A program made the position numbers and the translations under genes. A DNA stretch of 64,000 nucleotides from Pseudidiomarina planktonica. Its GTDB lineage: Bacteria > Pseudomonadota > Gammaproteobacteria > Enterobacterales > Alteromonadaceae. Every line of letters starts with the position of its first letter. The first letter of the stretch is position 1. The DNA lies in NCBI RefSeq assembly GCF_900177775.1, contig NZ_FXWH01000003.1:124001-188000 (forward strand), written 5' to 3'. This document shows positions 19,230 through 28,058 of this stretch, one piece after another. The notes beneath the pieces were generated by a model, which was not told the DNA's origin, did not search any database, and saw nothing but the letters and a program-made list of their open reading frames with translations.

Positions 19230-19823
19230 ATGGATAAAATACCTGAGCATTTGTATGGTGAGTTGCCCCGCCGGGGCAACGCATTCACCCGCTGGTTTGG
19301 TCGGTTGGGAATGCGTGTGCTGGGCGGTTGGAAGATAAACGGCGAGCTGCCCGAGCTGCGCCAGGCCATTATTCCGGTAGCGCCACATACGTCCAACTGG
19401 GATTTCTTTGTGGGTATATTCGTGATGTTTGCACTAGGTTTGCGGCTTAACTTTCTGGGCAAACACACTATTTTCCGGTTCCCGGTAAATGGCATTTTGC
19501 GTCGCTTGGGCGGTATTCCGATTGATCGCTCTGCCGCTCAGGGTGTTGTCGGGCAAATGGTTGAGCAATTTAAAACCCGCGACCAGCTGGTGTTAGCTTT
19601 GGCTCCTGAAGGGACCCGTAAAAAAGTAACTGAGTGGAAGCGCGGATTTTTACATATTGCTCATCAGGCCAGGATTCCTGTCATTCCGGTATGTTTTGAT
19701 TTTTCCAGACGTTCGGTGGATATTGCCAAACCTATGATGATTGCCAGCGATATTGAAGCCGAATTAGTGCGGGTAAAAGCCGCCGTGGCTCATGCTGTTG
19801 GCCGCAATCCGGAGCATGCCTGA
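19230..19823 (+). CDS. Lysophospholipid (1-acylglycerol-3-phosphate) acyltransferase family protein
   Basis: This 197-residue protein carries the acyltransferase H(X)4D motif as HTSNWD near residue 52, followed by the FPEGTR-like motif APEGTR and a VIPVCFD segment. It probably transfers an acyl chain to a lysophospholipid or glycerophosphate at the inner membrane. It is shorter than PlsC and lacks its long membrane region, so it belongs to the small COG0204-like group whose exact acceptor is uncertain. Its stop codon overlaps the next gene's start (TGATG), so the two are translationally coupled. Confidence 0.85.
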   Translation: MDKIPEHLYGELPRRGNAFTRWFGRLGMRVLGGWKINGELPELRQAIIPVAPHTSNWDFFVGIFVMFALGLRLNFLGKHTIFRFPVNGILRRLGGIPIDRSAAQGVVGQMVEQFKTRDQLVLALAPEGTRKKVTEWKRGFLHIAHQARIPVIPVCFDFSRRSVDIAKPMMIASDIEAELVRVKAAVAHAVGRNPEHA

Positions 19824-20494
19824 TGAAATCAACTGTGGCAGCGCTGCGACTTTTCAGGGTTACTCTGGCGCTAATGCTAAGCCTATTTATTGGAACTGCC
19901 AACGCCGCCGAGTTCTGGCAGTCCGAGTGGCAGCCACCGGCTGGTTTCAGCGGCGAGCACTATGAATTTGCGCCGTTACGTGAAGAAAATGCCAAGCAGT
20001 TTTTTGGTGCCTATGAGAGCAACCCCGAAGCGCTACGAAATCGCCTGGGCTGGGGCTGGCCGCCAGTTATACCCGATGAAGACCAAAATGCCGAATTGGT
20101 GCGTTTTCATCAAAATCAGCATGATGCTGAAAATGCCTTTACCTATTTGATTGCCAGCCGCGACCGCCGCGATGTGAAGCGGTTAGTCGGGGCTGTGTAC
20201 CTGGTGCCGGTGCTGCGGGAACGCCAGGGCGTGCCGGGATTAATGGCGAGTCAATTTCAGGCTGAGCTCAGCTGGTGGTTAACCGATGCCGCTCGGGAAC
20301 AGGCGCATTATGAGCATTTCTTAACGGGGTTGTTCGCCTGGCTGCAGCAAGAAAGCCCCTGGCAGAGCTTGCTTATTCCAGTTTCCAGAGCCAATACACC
20401 AGCGCTATTAGCATTAGAGAATGCGGGCTTCAGCCCCATTGCCACAGATAACGATGAAAATATCGCGTTTTATGAGCTGCGGCTCGGCAACTAA
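19823..20494 (+). CDS. GNAT-fold acetyltransferase-like protein with an apparent signal peptide
   Basis: The 223-residue sequence has a hydrophobic N-terminus with an AxA-type cleavage site (GTANAAEF at about residues 24-31), followed by a GNAT-like domain: a strand containing LVGAVYLVPV, the pattern AELSWWLTDAAREQ, and a C-terminal segment ANTPALLALENAGF that resembles motif B of RimJ/RimL-type acetyltransferases. The acetyl-CoA loop (R/Q-x-x-G-x-G/A) is poorly preserved; ...REQAHYE occupies its place. Export would separate it from cytoplasmic acetyl-CoA, so it may be a degenerate or repurposed GNAT. It overlaps the preceding acyltransferase stop by one base. Confidence 0.65.
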   Translation: MKSTVAALRLFRVTLALMLSLFIGTANAAEFWQSEWQPPAGFSGEHYEFAPLREENAKQFFGAYESNPEALRNRLGWGWPPVIPDEDQNAELVRFHQNQHDAENAFTYLIASRDRRDVKRLVGAVYLVPVLRERQGVPGLMASQFQAELSWWLTDAAREQAHYEHFLTGLFAWLQQESPWQSLLIPVSRANTPALLALENAGFSPIATDNDENIAFYELRLGN

Positions 20495-20557
20495 CGTTTT
20501 TCAAATAATTTTGTGCTATTATCGCGCACGTTTAGATAACCCAATTAGGATAATGTC

Positions 20558-21022
20558 ATGAATGTCATTGAAGGCGGCATTGCTGCCCCGGGTAAAAAAT
20601 TCGCTATTGTGGTGTCACGCTTTAATCACTTTGTGGTTGATAGCCTGCTAGAAGGCGCTATCGGCACCTTAAAGCAGTACGGCCAGGTAAGTGCTGACGA
20701 TATTACTGTGGTAAAAGTACCTGGTGCTTATGAAATTCCGGTTACTGCCCAGAAGCTGGCTGCGTCGAAAAAATATGATGCCATTATTGCTATTGGTGCG
20801 GTGATTCGCGGTGGTACACCGCATTTTGATTTTGTTGCTGGCGAAGCCAACAGCGGTCTTGGTCGCGTTGCACTTGAGTTCGGTATTCCGGTCGCATTCG
20901 GCGTTATTACCGTCGACAGCATTGAACAAGCTATAGAACGAAGCGGAACCAAAGCGGGCAATAAAGGCGCTGAAGCAGCCCTTAGTGCGCTGGAAATGGT
21001 TAACGTTTTTGAACAGTTGTAA
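20558..21022 (+). CDS. ribH: 6,7-dimethyl-8-ribityllumazine synthase
   Basis: This 154-residue enzyme catalyses the penultimate step of riboflavin synthesis, joining the ribityl-amino-uracil to 3,4-dihydroxy-2-butanone 4-phosphate. Signature segments are VVSRFN near residue 19, [24 protein letters not shown] with the catalytic His, and FGVITVD. The length fits the icosahedral subunit family. It starts a ribH-nusB-thiL-pgpA operon, an order common in gammaproteobacteria. An extended -10-like TGCTATTAT lies at 20514-20522. No FMN riboswitch is visible upstream. Confidence 0.97.
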   Translation: MNVIEGGIAAPGKKFAIVVSRFNHFVVDSLLEGAIGTLKQYGQVSADDITVVKVPGAYEIPVTAQKLAASKKYDAIIAIGAVIRGGTPHFDFVAGEANSGLGRVALEFGIPVAFGVITVDSIEQAIERSGTKAGNKGAEAALSALEMVNVFEQL

Positions 21023-21034
21023 AAAGGACTGAGC

Positions 21035-21454
21035 ATGAAACCTGCGGCTCGACGCAAAGCACGAAAACTTGCTGTACAAGCTATTTATTCATGGCAGCTG
21101 TCTGAAAACAGTGTGGTGGACATTGAAGCAACGTTTTTAACCGATAACGACGTGAGTAAAATCGACGTTGATTATTTTCTGGATTTGGTACGTGGCGTCA
21201 CTAGTCAGGCAAAATCACTAGACACCGCTATTGAGCCATTTTTGGACCGTCCGGCGAAAGATCTTGATCATGTTGAACGCGCAGTGCTGCGTTTAGCCAG
21301 CTATGAATTGCGTGATCGCCCAGACGTACCTTACAAAGTTGCTATTAATGAAGCCATTGAACTGGCGAAATCATTTGGTGCCGACGATAGCCATCGCTTC
21401 GTGAACGGCGTACTTGATAAAGCCATAGACACCCTGCGACCAACTCGCCAATAG
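21035..21454 (+). CDS. nusB: Transcription antitermination factor NusB
   Basis: This 139-residue all-helical RNA-binding protein acts with NusE (S10) and boxA RNA in rRNA antitermination. Family signatures include an N-terminal [19 protein letters not shown] segment and the C-terminal [17 protein letters not shown] and FVNGVLDK blocks. AAGGA lies before the ATG. It is 12 bases after ribH and 2 bases before thiL, consistent with one operon. Confidence 0.97.
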   Translation: MKPAARRKARKLAVQAIYSWQLSENSVVDIEATFLTDNDVSKIDVDYFLDLVRGVTSQAKSLDTAIEPFLDRPAKDLDHVERAVLRLASYELRDRPDVPYKVAINEAIELAKSFGADDSHRFVNGVLDKAIDTLRPTRQ

Positions 21455-21456
21455 TT

Positions 21457-22434
21457 ATGTCCCGCGGCGAGTTTAATCTCATCGATGCTTACTTTAGCAA
21501 GCTCGGCAGTACTCGCCGTGATGTAGTGCTGGGCGTTGGTGATGATTGCGCCATTGTGCAGCCGCTGGCCAACAGCGAGTTAATGGTAGCAACCGATACC
21601 ATGGTGGCCGGGGTTCACTTCGACGAAAACACACCGGCCCGGGCACTTGGGCACAAAATAGCGGCGGTAAATCTAAGTGATTTAGCGGCTATGGGTGCCG
21701 AACCCGCCTGGCTGAGTTTAGCTATTACCCTACCTGAAATGGATACCGACTGGCTGCACGAGTTTGCTGCCGGCTTACACGAAATTTGTAGTTACTACGG
21801 CTGTGCCCTTATTGGTGGCGATACCACCCGCGGCCCTTTAAGCTTAACCGTAACAGCGCAAGGTCAGGCTCCTGCTGGTGTTGGTATTCGCCGCAGCGGC
21901 GCTAAGGCCGGTGACTGGGTTTATGTAAGCGGAGCTTTAGGAGATGCTGGCCTGGCACTGGCTGCCAGTCAAAATAAAGTGACTCTGGCGGCGCATCATC
22001 AGCAGCGGGTACAAGAGCGGTTACATTTTCCCACACCTCAGGTTGCCTTAGGCATCGGCCTGCGTGGTATTGCCAGCGCAGCAATAGATGTATCCGATGG
22101 CTTATTGGCCGATCTTGGCCATATTCTTAAGGCCTCGAAGGTTGGCGCACGCCTTGAGTTGAATGAAATGCCGTTGTCGTTGGCCCTTATTGAAACTCTG
22201 GAATACGAACAGGCCTTGCATTACGCTTTAAGTAGCGGTGATGACTATGAGCTTTGCTTTACGGTGCCAGATGAACGCCGGGGTATGCTGGAAACGGCAT
22301 TAGCGCATACGGCCGTGAAGCCGGTGTGTATTGGTCGGTTAACCTCGCAGACCGAGCAAATTCAACTACTACTTGATGGCGAGCCATGGCAGGCACCTGC
22401 GCAATCAGGTTTTGATCATTTCAAGGCTGATTAG
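21457..22434 (+). CDS. thiL: Thiamine-monophosphate kinase
   Basis: A 325-residue enzyme that phosphorylates thiamine monophosphate to the active diphosphate. The N-terminal GEFNLIDAYF, the metal/ATP-binding VLGVGDDCAI, the KIAAVNLSDLAAMGAEP block and IDVSDGLLADLGHI match ThiL and the PurM-like ATP-binding fold. The gene begins 2 bases after nusB and is followed by pgpA, the same order as in E. coli. Product thiamine diphosphate is the cofactor of Dxs, which is encoded just downstream on the other strand. Confidence 0.96.
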   Translation: MSRGEFNLIDAYFSKLGSTRRDVVLGVGDDCAIVQPLANSELMVATDTMVAGVHFDENTPARALGHKIAAVNLSDLAAMGAEPAWLSLAITLPEMDTDWLHEFAAGLHEICSYYGCALIGGDTTRGPLSLTVTAQGQAPAGVGIRRSGAKAGDWVYVSGALGDAGLALAASQNKVTLAAHHQQRVQERLHFPTPQVALGIGLRGIASAAIDVSDGLLADLGHILKASKVGARLELNEMPLSLALIETLEYEQALHYALSSGDDYELCFTVPDERRGMLETALAHTAVKPVCIGRLTSQTEQIQLLLDGEPWQAPAQSGFDHFKAD

Positions 22435-22463
22435 TTTGAGCGCCTACCTATGAGCAAACAAGT

Positions 22464-22940
22464 ATGAACAAAGCACAACAGCTATCCTTACTAAATCCCG
22501 TTCATCTGCTGGCGCTTGGCTTCGGCAGTGGATTAAGCCCTAAGGCTCCCGGCACTATGGGAACCTTAGTCGCGATTCCGTTGGTGTGGTTGTTGGCGCA
22601 ATTGTCGGTAGGAATTTATGTGGCAGTAACCGCGGTTGCTACTGTGGTTGGCATTTGGATTTGCGCTTATAGCGCTACAGCTATGGGCGAGCATGATCAT
22701 CCGGCGATTGTGTGGGATGAGATTGCCGGTTATGCCATTGCCATGACGCTATTACCACCAACCTTACTCAATTTGACGTTGGCGTTCGTGTTGTTTCGTT
22801 TGTTTGATATTTTAAAGCCCGGGCCCATTGGCTGGTGTGATAAAAAGCTGCATGGTGGGCTTGGTATTATGGCCGATGATGTGTTGGCCGGTATTGCGGC
22901 CTGCGTGCTGATTCACGCAGGTTATTGGTTGGTGGCCTGA
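22464..22940 (+). CDS. pgpA: Phosphatidylglycerophosphatase A
   Basis: A 158-residue inner-membrane enzyme that dephosphorylates phosphatidylglycerophosphate to phosphatidylglycerol. The N-terminal GSGLSPKAPGTMGTL segment and the acidic IVWDEIAGY and FRLFDILKPGPIGWCDK motifs are diagnostic. It ends the ribH-nusB-thiL operon and converges with dxs. A modest hairpin (GGTGGC at 22931-22936 with GCCACC at 22945-22950) straddles its stop codon and may help end transcription in both directions. Confidence 0.95.
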   Translation: MNKAQQLSLLNPVHLLALGFGSGLSPKAPGTMGTLVAIPLVWLLAQLSVGIYVAVTAVATVVGIWICAYSATAMGEHDHPAIVWDEIAGYAIAMTLLPPTLLNLTLAFVLFRLFDILKPGPIGWCDKKLHGGLGIMADDVLAGIAACVLIHAGYWLVA

Positions 22941-22956
22941 TAACGCCACCGGTATG

Positions 22957-24837
22957 TTATTTTAGCCAGCTCTGAATGCGGCTCAGCACGCCGGCATCGT
23001 CTAAACCTAACTCTTCCCTTACTTCTGTTTGCGAACCATGTTTAATAAAGCTGTCGGGTAGGCCAAGCTGTAATAACTTAGTGTCAGCTTGTTGCTGATG
23101 TAAGTACTCGCTCACGGCACTACCGGCGCCACCGGCAATGACATTCTCTTCAATAGTGACGAAATGCGTGTGCTGTTTGGCTAACGAATCCAATAATTCA
23201 GTGTCCAGAGGCTTCACAAAGCGCATGTCTACCAGCGTGGCATTTAACGCCTCAGCAGCGGCCTGAGCTGTTGGTAACAAAGTACCGAAGTTCAAAATGG
23301 CTAACTTGCTTGCTTTGCCGTCTTGCAAAATACGTCCTTTACCAATAGCCAGAGTCTGCATTTCTTTATCGAAACCGCAACCAACGCCGTTGCCGCGCGG
23401 ATAACGTACTGCCGCCGGGCCGTTGTGCTGATAGCCGGTATACAGCATGTTCCGGCACTCGTTCTCGTCACTTGGTGTCATGACTACCAGATTAGGTATG
23501 CAGCGCAGGTAGCTAAGATCAAAAGCACCCTGGTGAGTCGGGCCGTCGGCGCCCACAATTCCGGCGCGGTCAATGGCAAACAGTACCGGCAGGTTTTGTA
23601 ATGCCACATCGTGAATAAGCTGATCGTATGCACGCTGCAGGAAAGTAGAGTAAATCGCCACCACCGGACGGTGCCCGCCTATAGCCAAACCTGCGGCAAA
23701 GGTTACCGCGTGTTGCTCGGCAATAGCTACGTCAAAGTATTGTTTCGGATAGCGCTGCGAAAATTCAACCATACCTGAACCTTCGCGCATGGCAGGTGTT
23801 ACCGCCATTAGCTTGTTGTCGACGCTGGCCATGTCACACAACCAATCACCAAATACAGCGGAATAAGACTGTGTTGACGATGGCGGTTTATCGGGTAACT
23901 GGCTTTGCAGCGGGTCAAATTTAGGCACACCGTGATAGCCAATGGGGTCTTTCTCGGCCGGCTCATAACCCTTACCCTTGCGGGTAGCTATGTGCAGCAG
24001 TTGCGGGCCTTTCAAATCGCGCATGTTGCGCAGCGTATCCACTAATACGTCAATATCGTGCCCATCAATAGGGCCAATATAGTTAAAGCCAAGTTCTTCA
24101 AAAATAGTACCCGGTGCAACCATACCTTTTACGTGCTCTTCGGCACGGCTGGCTAGTTGATGAATACTTGGCATACCGCGCAATAACTTTTTGCTGCCTT
24201 CGCGCAGCGAGGTATACATTTTGCCGGACATTAACCGGGCGAAGTGATTATTCAGCGCGCCAACATTTTCCGAAATCGACATGTCGTTGTCGTTCAGTAT
24301 CACCAGCATGTTGGGTTTAATGTCACCGGCATGATTCAGTGCTTCGAACGCCATGCCCGCGGTAATAGCGCCATCACCAATTACTGCCACCACTTTCTCG
24401 GAACGGCCTTCGCGTTCGGCGGCAATAGCCATACCTAATGCGGCACTAATAGAGGTGCTGGAATGGCCAACAGATAAGGTGTCGTAGTTACTTTCTTCGC
24501 GCCATGGGAACGGATGCAAACCATCTTTTTGCCGAATACTATGCAACTGGTCTTTGCGTCCGGTTAGAATTTTATGCGGATAGGCCTGATGGCCAACATC
24601 CCACACCAACTGATCAACCGGAGTTTGAAAAATATAGTGCAGGGCAACAGTAAGCTCGACGGTGCCAAGCCCAGACGCCAAATGCCCGCTGCTACGGCTT
24701 ACCGAGGTCAGCAGAAATTCCCGAACTTCGTCACAAACTTGCTGCAACTGTCGTGCACTTAATTTGCGTAAGTCTGCCGGGGAGTCGATTTTACTAAGCA
24801 ACGGATACTGAGTTGCCTGCGTATTCTTTGACGTCAT
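22957..24837 (-). CDS. dxs: 1-deoxy-D-xylulose-5-phosphate synthase
   Basis: A 626-residue thiamine-diphosphate enzyme that condenses pyruvate and glyceraldehyde 3-phosphate in the first step of the non-mevalonate isoprenoid pathway. The cofactor motif [15 protein letters not shown], the [14 protein letters not shown] region (here [15 protein letters not shown]) and the transketolase-type [15 protein letters not shown] segment are present. It is the last gene of the xseB-ispA-dxs operon, four bases after ispA. This operon order is standard in gammaproteobacteria. Confidence 0.97.
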   Translation of the reverse strand: MTSKNTQATQYPLLSKIDSPADLRKLSARQLQQVCDEVREFLLTSVSRSSGHLASGLGTVELTVALHYIFQTPVDQLVWDVGHQAYPHKILTGRKDQLHSIRQKDGLHPFPWREESNYDTLSVGHSSTSISAALGMAIAAEREGRSEKVVAVIGDGAITAGMAFEALNHAGDIKPNMLVILNDNDMSISENVGALNNHFARLMSGKMYTSLREGSKKLLRGMPSIHQLASRAEEHVKGMVAPGTIFEELGFNYIGPIDGHDIDVLVDTLRNMRDLKGPQLLHIATRKGKGYEPAEKDPIGYHGVPKFDPLQSQLPDKPPSSTQSYSAVFGDWLCDMASVDNKLMAVTPAMREGSGMVEFSQRYPKQYFDVAIAEQHAVTFAAGLAIGGHRPVVAIYSTFLQRAYDQLIHDVALQNLPVLFAIDRAGIVGADGPTHQGAFDLSYLRCIPNLVVMTPSDENECRNMLYTGYQHNGPAAVRYPRGNGVGCGFDKEMQTLAIGKGRILQDGKASKLAILNFGTLLPTAQAAAEALNATLVDMRFVKPLDTELLDSLAKQHTHFVTIEENVIAGGAGSAVSEYLHQQQADTKLLQLGLPDSFIKHGSQTEVREELGLDDAGVLSRIQSWLK

Positions 24838-24841
24838 GGTA

Positions 24842-25729
24842 TTAATGATCTCGAGTCAACAGAATGTTGGCTAGTTTGGATAACTTATCGGTATTGTAAG
24901 GGATTCGGGCCAGTGCTTGAAGTGCTTTGTCGTGTAAATGTTGCATTTGCATTCGGGCGCCGTCCAGACCTAGTAGTTGCACATAGGTCGATTTTTCGGC
25001 GGCGCTGTCTGAACCCTGAGGTTTACCAAGCACTTGGGTATCGCCAACAACGTCCAGCACGTCGTCCTGCACTTGAAACGCTAAACCCAAATGTGCACCA
25101 AACTCGGCAAAATCAGTTTGATACTGCTGCGCTTCATCGCTGCCGCAGAGCACACCCATGGTTATAGCCGCCTGAATTAGCGCGCCAGTTTTTAAGCGAT
25201 GCATAGTGGCCAGTTCAGTTTCAGTTTGTTGTTTACCGGTGGCGGCCAAATCTAGAGCTTGGCCCCCGCACATACCTGCTGCGCCGCTGGCCTGTGCGAG
25301 TGCTGCAACCAACTGTAATTGCCGCGGGGCAGCCAGTTCGGCTAGTGGCTCAGTTAAAATCTGAAACGCCAGGGTTTGCATGGCATCGCCGGCCAGTATG
25401 GCGGTAGCTTCGTTAAAGGCTATGTGAACTGTCGGTTTACCGCGGCGCAGGGCGTCGTCATCCATGGCGGGCAAGTCATCATGCACCAACGAGTACGCAT
25501 GGATGCACTCGATTGCGGTTGCCGCTGAATCAAGCGCTGCAGAACCTGCGCCACAGGCTTCACCGGTTAAATAGGTAAGCACTGGTCGAACGCGCTTACC
25601 ACCCAATAACAGCGCGTATTCCATGGCCTGCTGTAATTCATGATCAGCTGACGGCCAGCGTACCAGCGCTTCACGCAGACATTGGTCAACACGTTGCTGA
25701 TACGGGCTTAACAACTGCGCCAGCGCCAT
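24842..25729 (-). CDS. ispA: Farnesyl diphosphate synthase (geranyltranstransferase)
   Basis: A 295-residue polyprenyl synthase that makes farnesyl diphosphate from IPP and DMAPP. Both aspartate-rich motifs are present, [12 protein letters not shown] (FARM) and FQVQDDVLD (SARM), together with the GGKRVRP substrate loop. It starts one base after the xseB stop and ends four bases before dxs, so all three are translationally linked. Confidence 0.96.
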   Translation of the reverse strand: MALAQLLSPYQQRVDQCLREALVRWPSADHELQQAMEYALLLGGKRVRPVLTYLTGEACGAGSAALDSAATAIECIHAYSLVHDDLPAMDDDALRRGKPTVHIAFNEATAILAGDAMQTLAFQILTEPLAELAAPRQLQLVAALAQASGAAGMCGGQALDLAATGKQQTETELATMHRLKTGALIQAAITMGVLCGSDEAQQYQTDFAEFGAHLGLAFQVQDDVLDVVGDTQVLGKPQGSDSAAEKSTYVQLLGLDGARMQMQHLHDKALQALARIPYNTDKLSKLANILLTRDH

Positions 25730-25730
25730 G

Positions 25731-25982
25731 TTAGTCCTCGCTTGCCGCAGGGGCGTCGAAGTCGGCTAACTCAGCGGTACCATTTTGTTGCAGCAATACA
25801 CTCACTTTTTGCTCAGCCTGTTGCAGCTTCTGTTGGCTCAGGCGTGACAGGCGCACGGCCTGTTCAAATTTCTCCAGCGACTGTTCCAGCGGCAGTTCAC
25901 CTTGTTCCAACTGCTTTACAATGGTTTCCAGTTCCTGCATGGCTTGCTCGAAGGAGAGTTCAGTTGCAGCTTGCTTGCTCAT
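25731..25982 (-). CDS. xseB: Exodeoxyribonuclease VII small subunit
   Basis: An 83-residue helical protein with the family pattern SFEQAMQELETIVKQLEQGELPLEQSL, ending in an acidic tail. It joins XseA (encoded at 51.9-53.2 kb in this window) to form exonuclease VII, which degrades single-stranded DNA. First gene of the xseB-ispA-dxs operon, divergent from pomA. Confidence 0.95.
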   Translation of the reverse strand: MSKQAATELSFEQAMQELETIVKQLEQGELPLEQSLEKFEQAVRLSRLSQQKLQQAEQKVSVLLQQNGTAELADFDAPAASED

Positions 25983-26057
25983 ACATATACCTGCTTGTTT
26001 TGATGGCGCACAAATTACTCTGATTGCGCAAAAGGGTCAAATTGATTGCGATCCGAG

Positions 26058-26084
26058 TAAAGATTATCGCATTAATGCCGATGA
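26058..26084 (+). promoter_or_regulatory. Sigma-28 (FliA) promoter for pomAB
   Basis: TAAA at 26058-26061, exactly 15 bases, then GCCGATGA at 26077-26084. This matches the sigma-28 flagellar promoter consensus TAAA-N15-GCCGATAA with one mismatch and the correct spacing. It lies about 125 bases upstream of the pomA start, as expected for a late flagellar gene. Confidence 0.8.
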
Positions 26085-26208
26085 ACTGACTAACGATTCA
26101 AGCTTAAATTTCTGTCGGGCTTGTCAGTCACACAGTGATCGTTGAGAATAGTCAGGGTACAGTTTTGCGACCTAGCTACCCAGATGGTGGCCATTAGAGG
26201 AGAGTTTC

Positions 26209-26970
26209 GTGGATATAGCAACGCTGGTAGGAATAATAGGAGCTGTCGCGGCGCTGGTGATCGCGATGATCCTTGGCGGCGATCTGGGCTTGTTTATCGA
26301 TGTGCGATCTGTGTTTATCGTGTTCGGTGGTACGTTATTCGTTACCCTCTCAAATTTCACTCTGGCCCAATTTCTGGGCGCGGGCAAAGTTGCTGTAAAA
26401 GCCTTTATGTTCCGCATTGAACAGCCGCAAGAATTGATTGATAAAGCAGTAGAAATGGCCGATGCCGCTCGTAAAGGCGGATTTCTTGCGTTAGAAGAAG
26501 CTGAAATCAGTAACAGCTTTTTCCGTAAAGGCATAGATATGCTGGTAGATGGTCACGATGCTGATGTTGTGCGCCAAACCCTACAGAAAGATATTACGAT
26601 GACTACCGAACGTCACGAAGAAGGCGCCCGGTTATTTAAAGTCATGGGCGATGTGGCTCCGGCTATGGGTATGATGGGTACCTTGATTGGTCTGGTAGCT
26701 ATGTTGTCCAACATGGATGATCCCAAAGCCATTGGTCCCGCAATGGCGGTTGCTCTGTTAACAACCTTGTATGGTGCGTTCATTGCCAACGTATTTTGTA
26801 TCCCTATCGCGAATAAGCTGAGCTTACGTGCTGAACAGGAAAAGCTGAACCGGATGCTTATTCTGGACGCTATTTTAGGTATTCAGGACGGCCAGAACCC
26901 TCGGGTTATTGAAGGTATTCTGCGTAACTACCTGTCTGAATCTAAGCGTATTGAGCCGGAAGCGGCTTAA
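26209..26970 (+). CDS. pomA: Flagellar motor stator protein PomA (MotA family)
   Basis: A 253-residue inner-membrane protein with four membrane helices (two near the N-terminus, two at about residues 150-200). The large cytoplasmic loop interacts with FliG. The MGMMGTLIGLVAML segment is the hallmark of the third helix. It starts with GTG, with AGAGGAGAG 5 bases upstream. With PomB it forms the ion channel that drives flagellar rotation; the close similarity to sodium-type stators and the neighbours xseB and thiI match the pomAB locus of marine gammaproteobacteria. A sigma-28 promoter lies upstream. Confidence 0.95.
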   Translation: MDIATLVGIIGAVAALVIAMILGGDLGLFIDVRSVFIVFGGTLFVTLSNFTLAQFLGAGKVAVKAFMFRIEQPQELIDKAVEMADAARKGGFLALEEAEISNSFFRKGIDMLVDGHDADVVRQTLQKDITMTTERHEEGARLFKVMGDVAPAMGMMGTLIGLVAMLSNMDDPKAIGPAMAVALLTTLYGAFIANVFCIPIANKLSLRAEQEKLNRMLILDAILGIQDGQNPRVIEGILRNYLSESKRIEPEAA

Positions 26971-27002
26971 GCTACCCGATCCTATTTAACTAGAGCATCA
27001 CT

Positions 27003-27956
27003 ATGGCTGCAAACGAACAACAGGAAAAGTGCAAATGTCCACCCCCGGGCCTCCCGGCTTGGGTAATGACGTTTGCCGACCTGATGACACTGCTCATGTG
27101 TTTCTTCGTGTTGCTGCTGTCGTTTTCAGAAATGGATGTACTTAAATTTAAGCAGATTGCCGGCTCGATGAAATTTGCGCTGGGTGTGCAGAACAAAATA
27201 GAAGTAAAAGATATTCCCAAAGGTACCAGCGTTATTGCGCAGGAGTTCCGCCCTGGTAAACCCGATCCTACCCCAATTGAAACTATTCAACAGCAAACCA
27301 TGGATATGACCCAGCAAATGCTGGAGTTCCAGGACGGTGAGTCAGACTTCGCCGGCGGACCCATGAGTGAGCGTGGTGGTGCTGCCAGTAGCAGTGAAGA
27401 AGACGACGTGATGGAAGAGACCGAAAGCAGCTCGTCGGCTGAACAGCAGGAAGATATTTCCGAGCTAATGAAGCGGATTCGCGAACAACTGCAGGATCAG
27501 GTTGAAGATGGTGCGCTTGAGTTAGAGCAGCTCGGTCAACAAATACTGATTCGGGTGAAAGAAAAAGGCTCATTTCCTTCCGGCTCAGCATTTTTACAGC
27601 CGCAGTTCCGCCCGATAATACAGCAGGTAGCTGAGGTTCTGAAAAATATTCCGGGTGAAATAACCGTGTCCGGACATACCGATAATCAGTGGGAGCCGTC
27701 GGAAATGTACAGCTCAAACTGGGATTTATCCAGCCGCCGGGCGGTTGCTGTTGCGGAAGAAATGCAGCAGGTAGAAGGGTTTGTGGAAGATCGCATGATG
27801 GTAACCGGCTATGCCGATACCAAACCTTTAGCGCCAAACAACTCCAGTGAAAATCGCGAGCGTAACCGCCGCGTTGAAATTGCTATCATGCAAGGTAAGG
27901 CAAAAGAGTCGCAGCCAATTCAGGCAACCGATCAGGCCACTGATACGGGCGACTAA
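27003..27956 (+). CDS. pomB: Flagellar motor stator protein PomB (MotB family)
   Basis: A 317-residue protein with a short Cys-containing N-terminus (KCKCPPPG), a single membrane helix with the ion-binding Asp in TFADLMTLLMCFFVLLL (about residue 24), a periplasmic plug/linker rich in Gln, Glu and Ser, and a C-terminal OmpA-like peptidoglycan-binding domain (VSGHTDN...NWDLSSRRA). It anchors the stator to the cell wall. The N-terminal pattern and context favour the sodium-driven PomB type. It lies 32 bases after pomA. Confidence 0.95.
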   Translation: MAANEQQEKCKCPPPGLPAWVMTFADLMTLLMCFFVLLLSFSEMDVLKFKQIAGSMKFALGVQNKIEVKDIPKGTSVIAQEFRPGKPDPTPIETIQQQTMDMTQQMLEFQDGESDFAGGPMSERGGAASSSEEDDVMEETESSSSAEQQEDISELMKRIREQLQDQVEDGALELEQLGQQILIRVKEKGSFPSGSAFLQPQFRPIIQQVAEVLKNIPGEITVSGHTDNQWEPSEMYSSNWDLSSRRAVAVAEEMQQVEGFVEDRMMVTGYADTKPLAPNNSSENRERNRRVEIAIMQGKAKESQPIQATDQATDTGD

Positions 27957-27981
27957 ACTGGCACTGTTGCTGCCAACTGAG

Positions 27982-27987
27982 TATAAT
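27982..27987 (+). promoter_or_regulatory. Candidate -10 element for thiI
   Basis: A perfect TATAAT hexamer lies in the pomB-thiI gap, 72 bases before the thiI start. A weak -35 (TGGCAC at 27959-27964) is 17 bases upstream. It suggests thiI is transcribed separately from the flagellar genes. Confidence 0.45.
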
Positions 27988-28058
27988 ACGCGCCTTTTTT
28001 AGAGCCATTAACTGGTACCCCGGTTCGTGGCTTGGTCGGCGCAGGAAACCCCGCAGTT

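Noticed and set aside
27283-27837. 184-codon minus-strand ORF inside pomB
   Set aside because: Antisense shadow of a confidently assigned gene; no start signal or recognisable domain.
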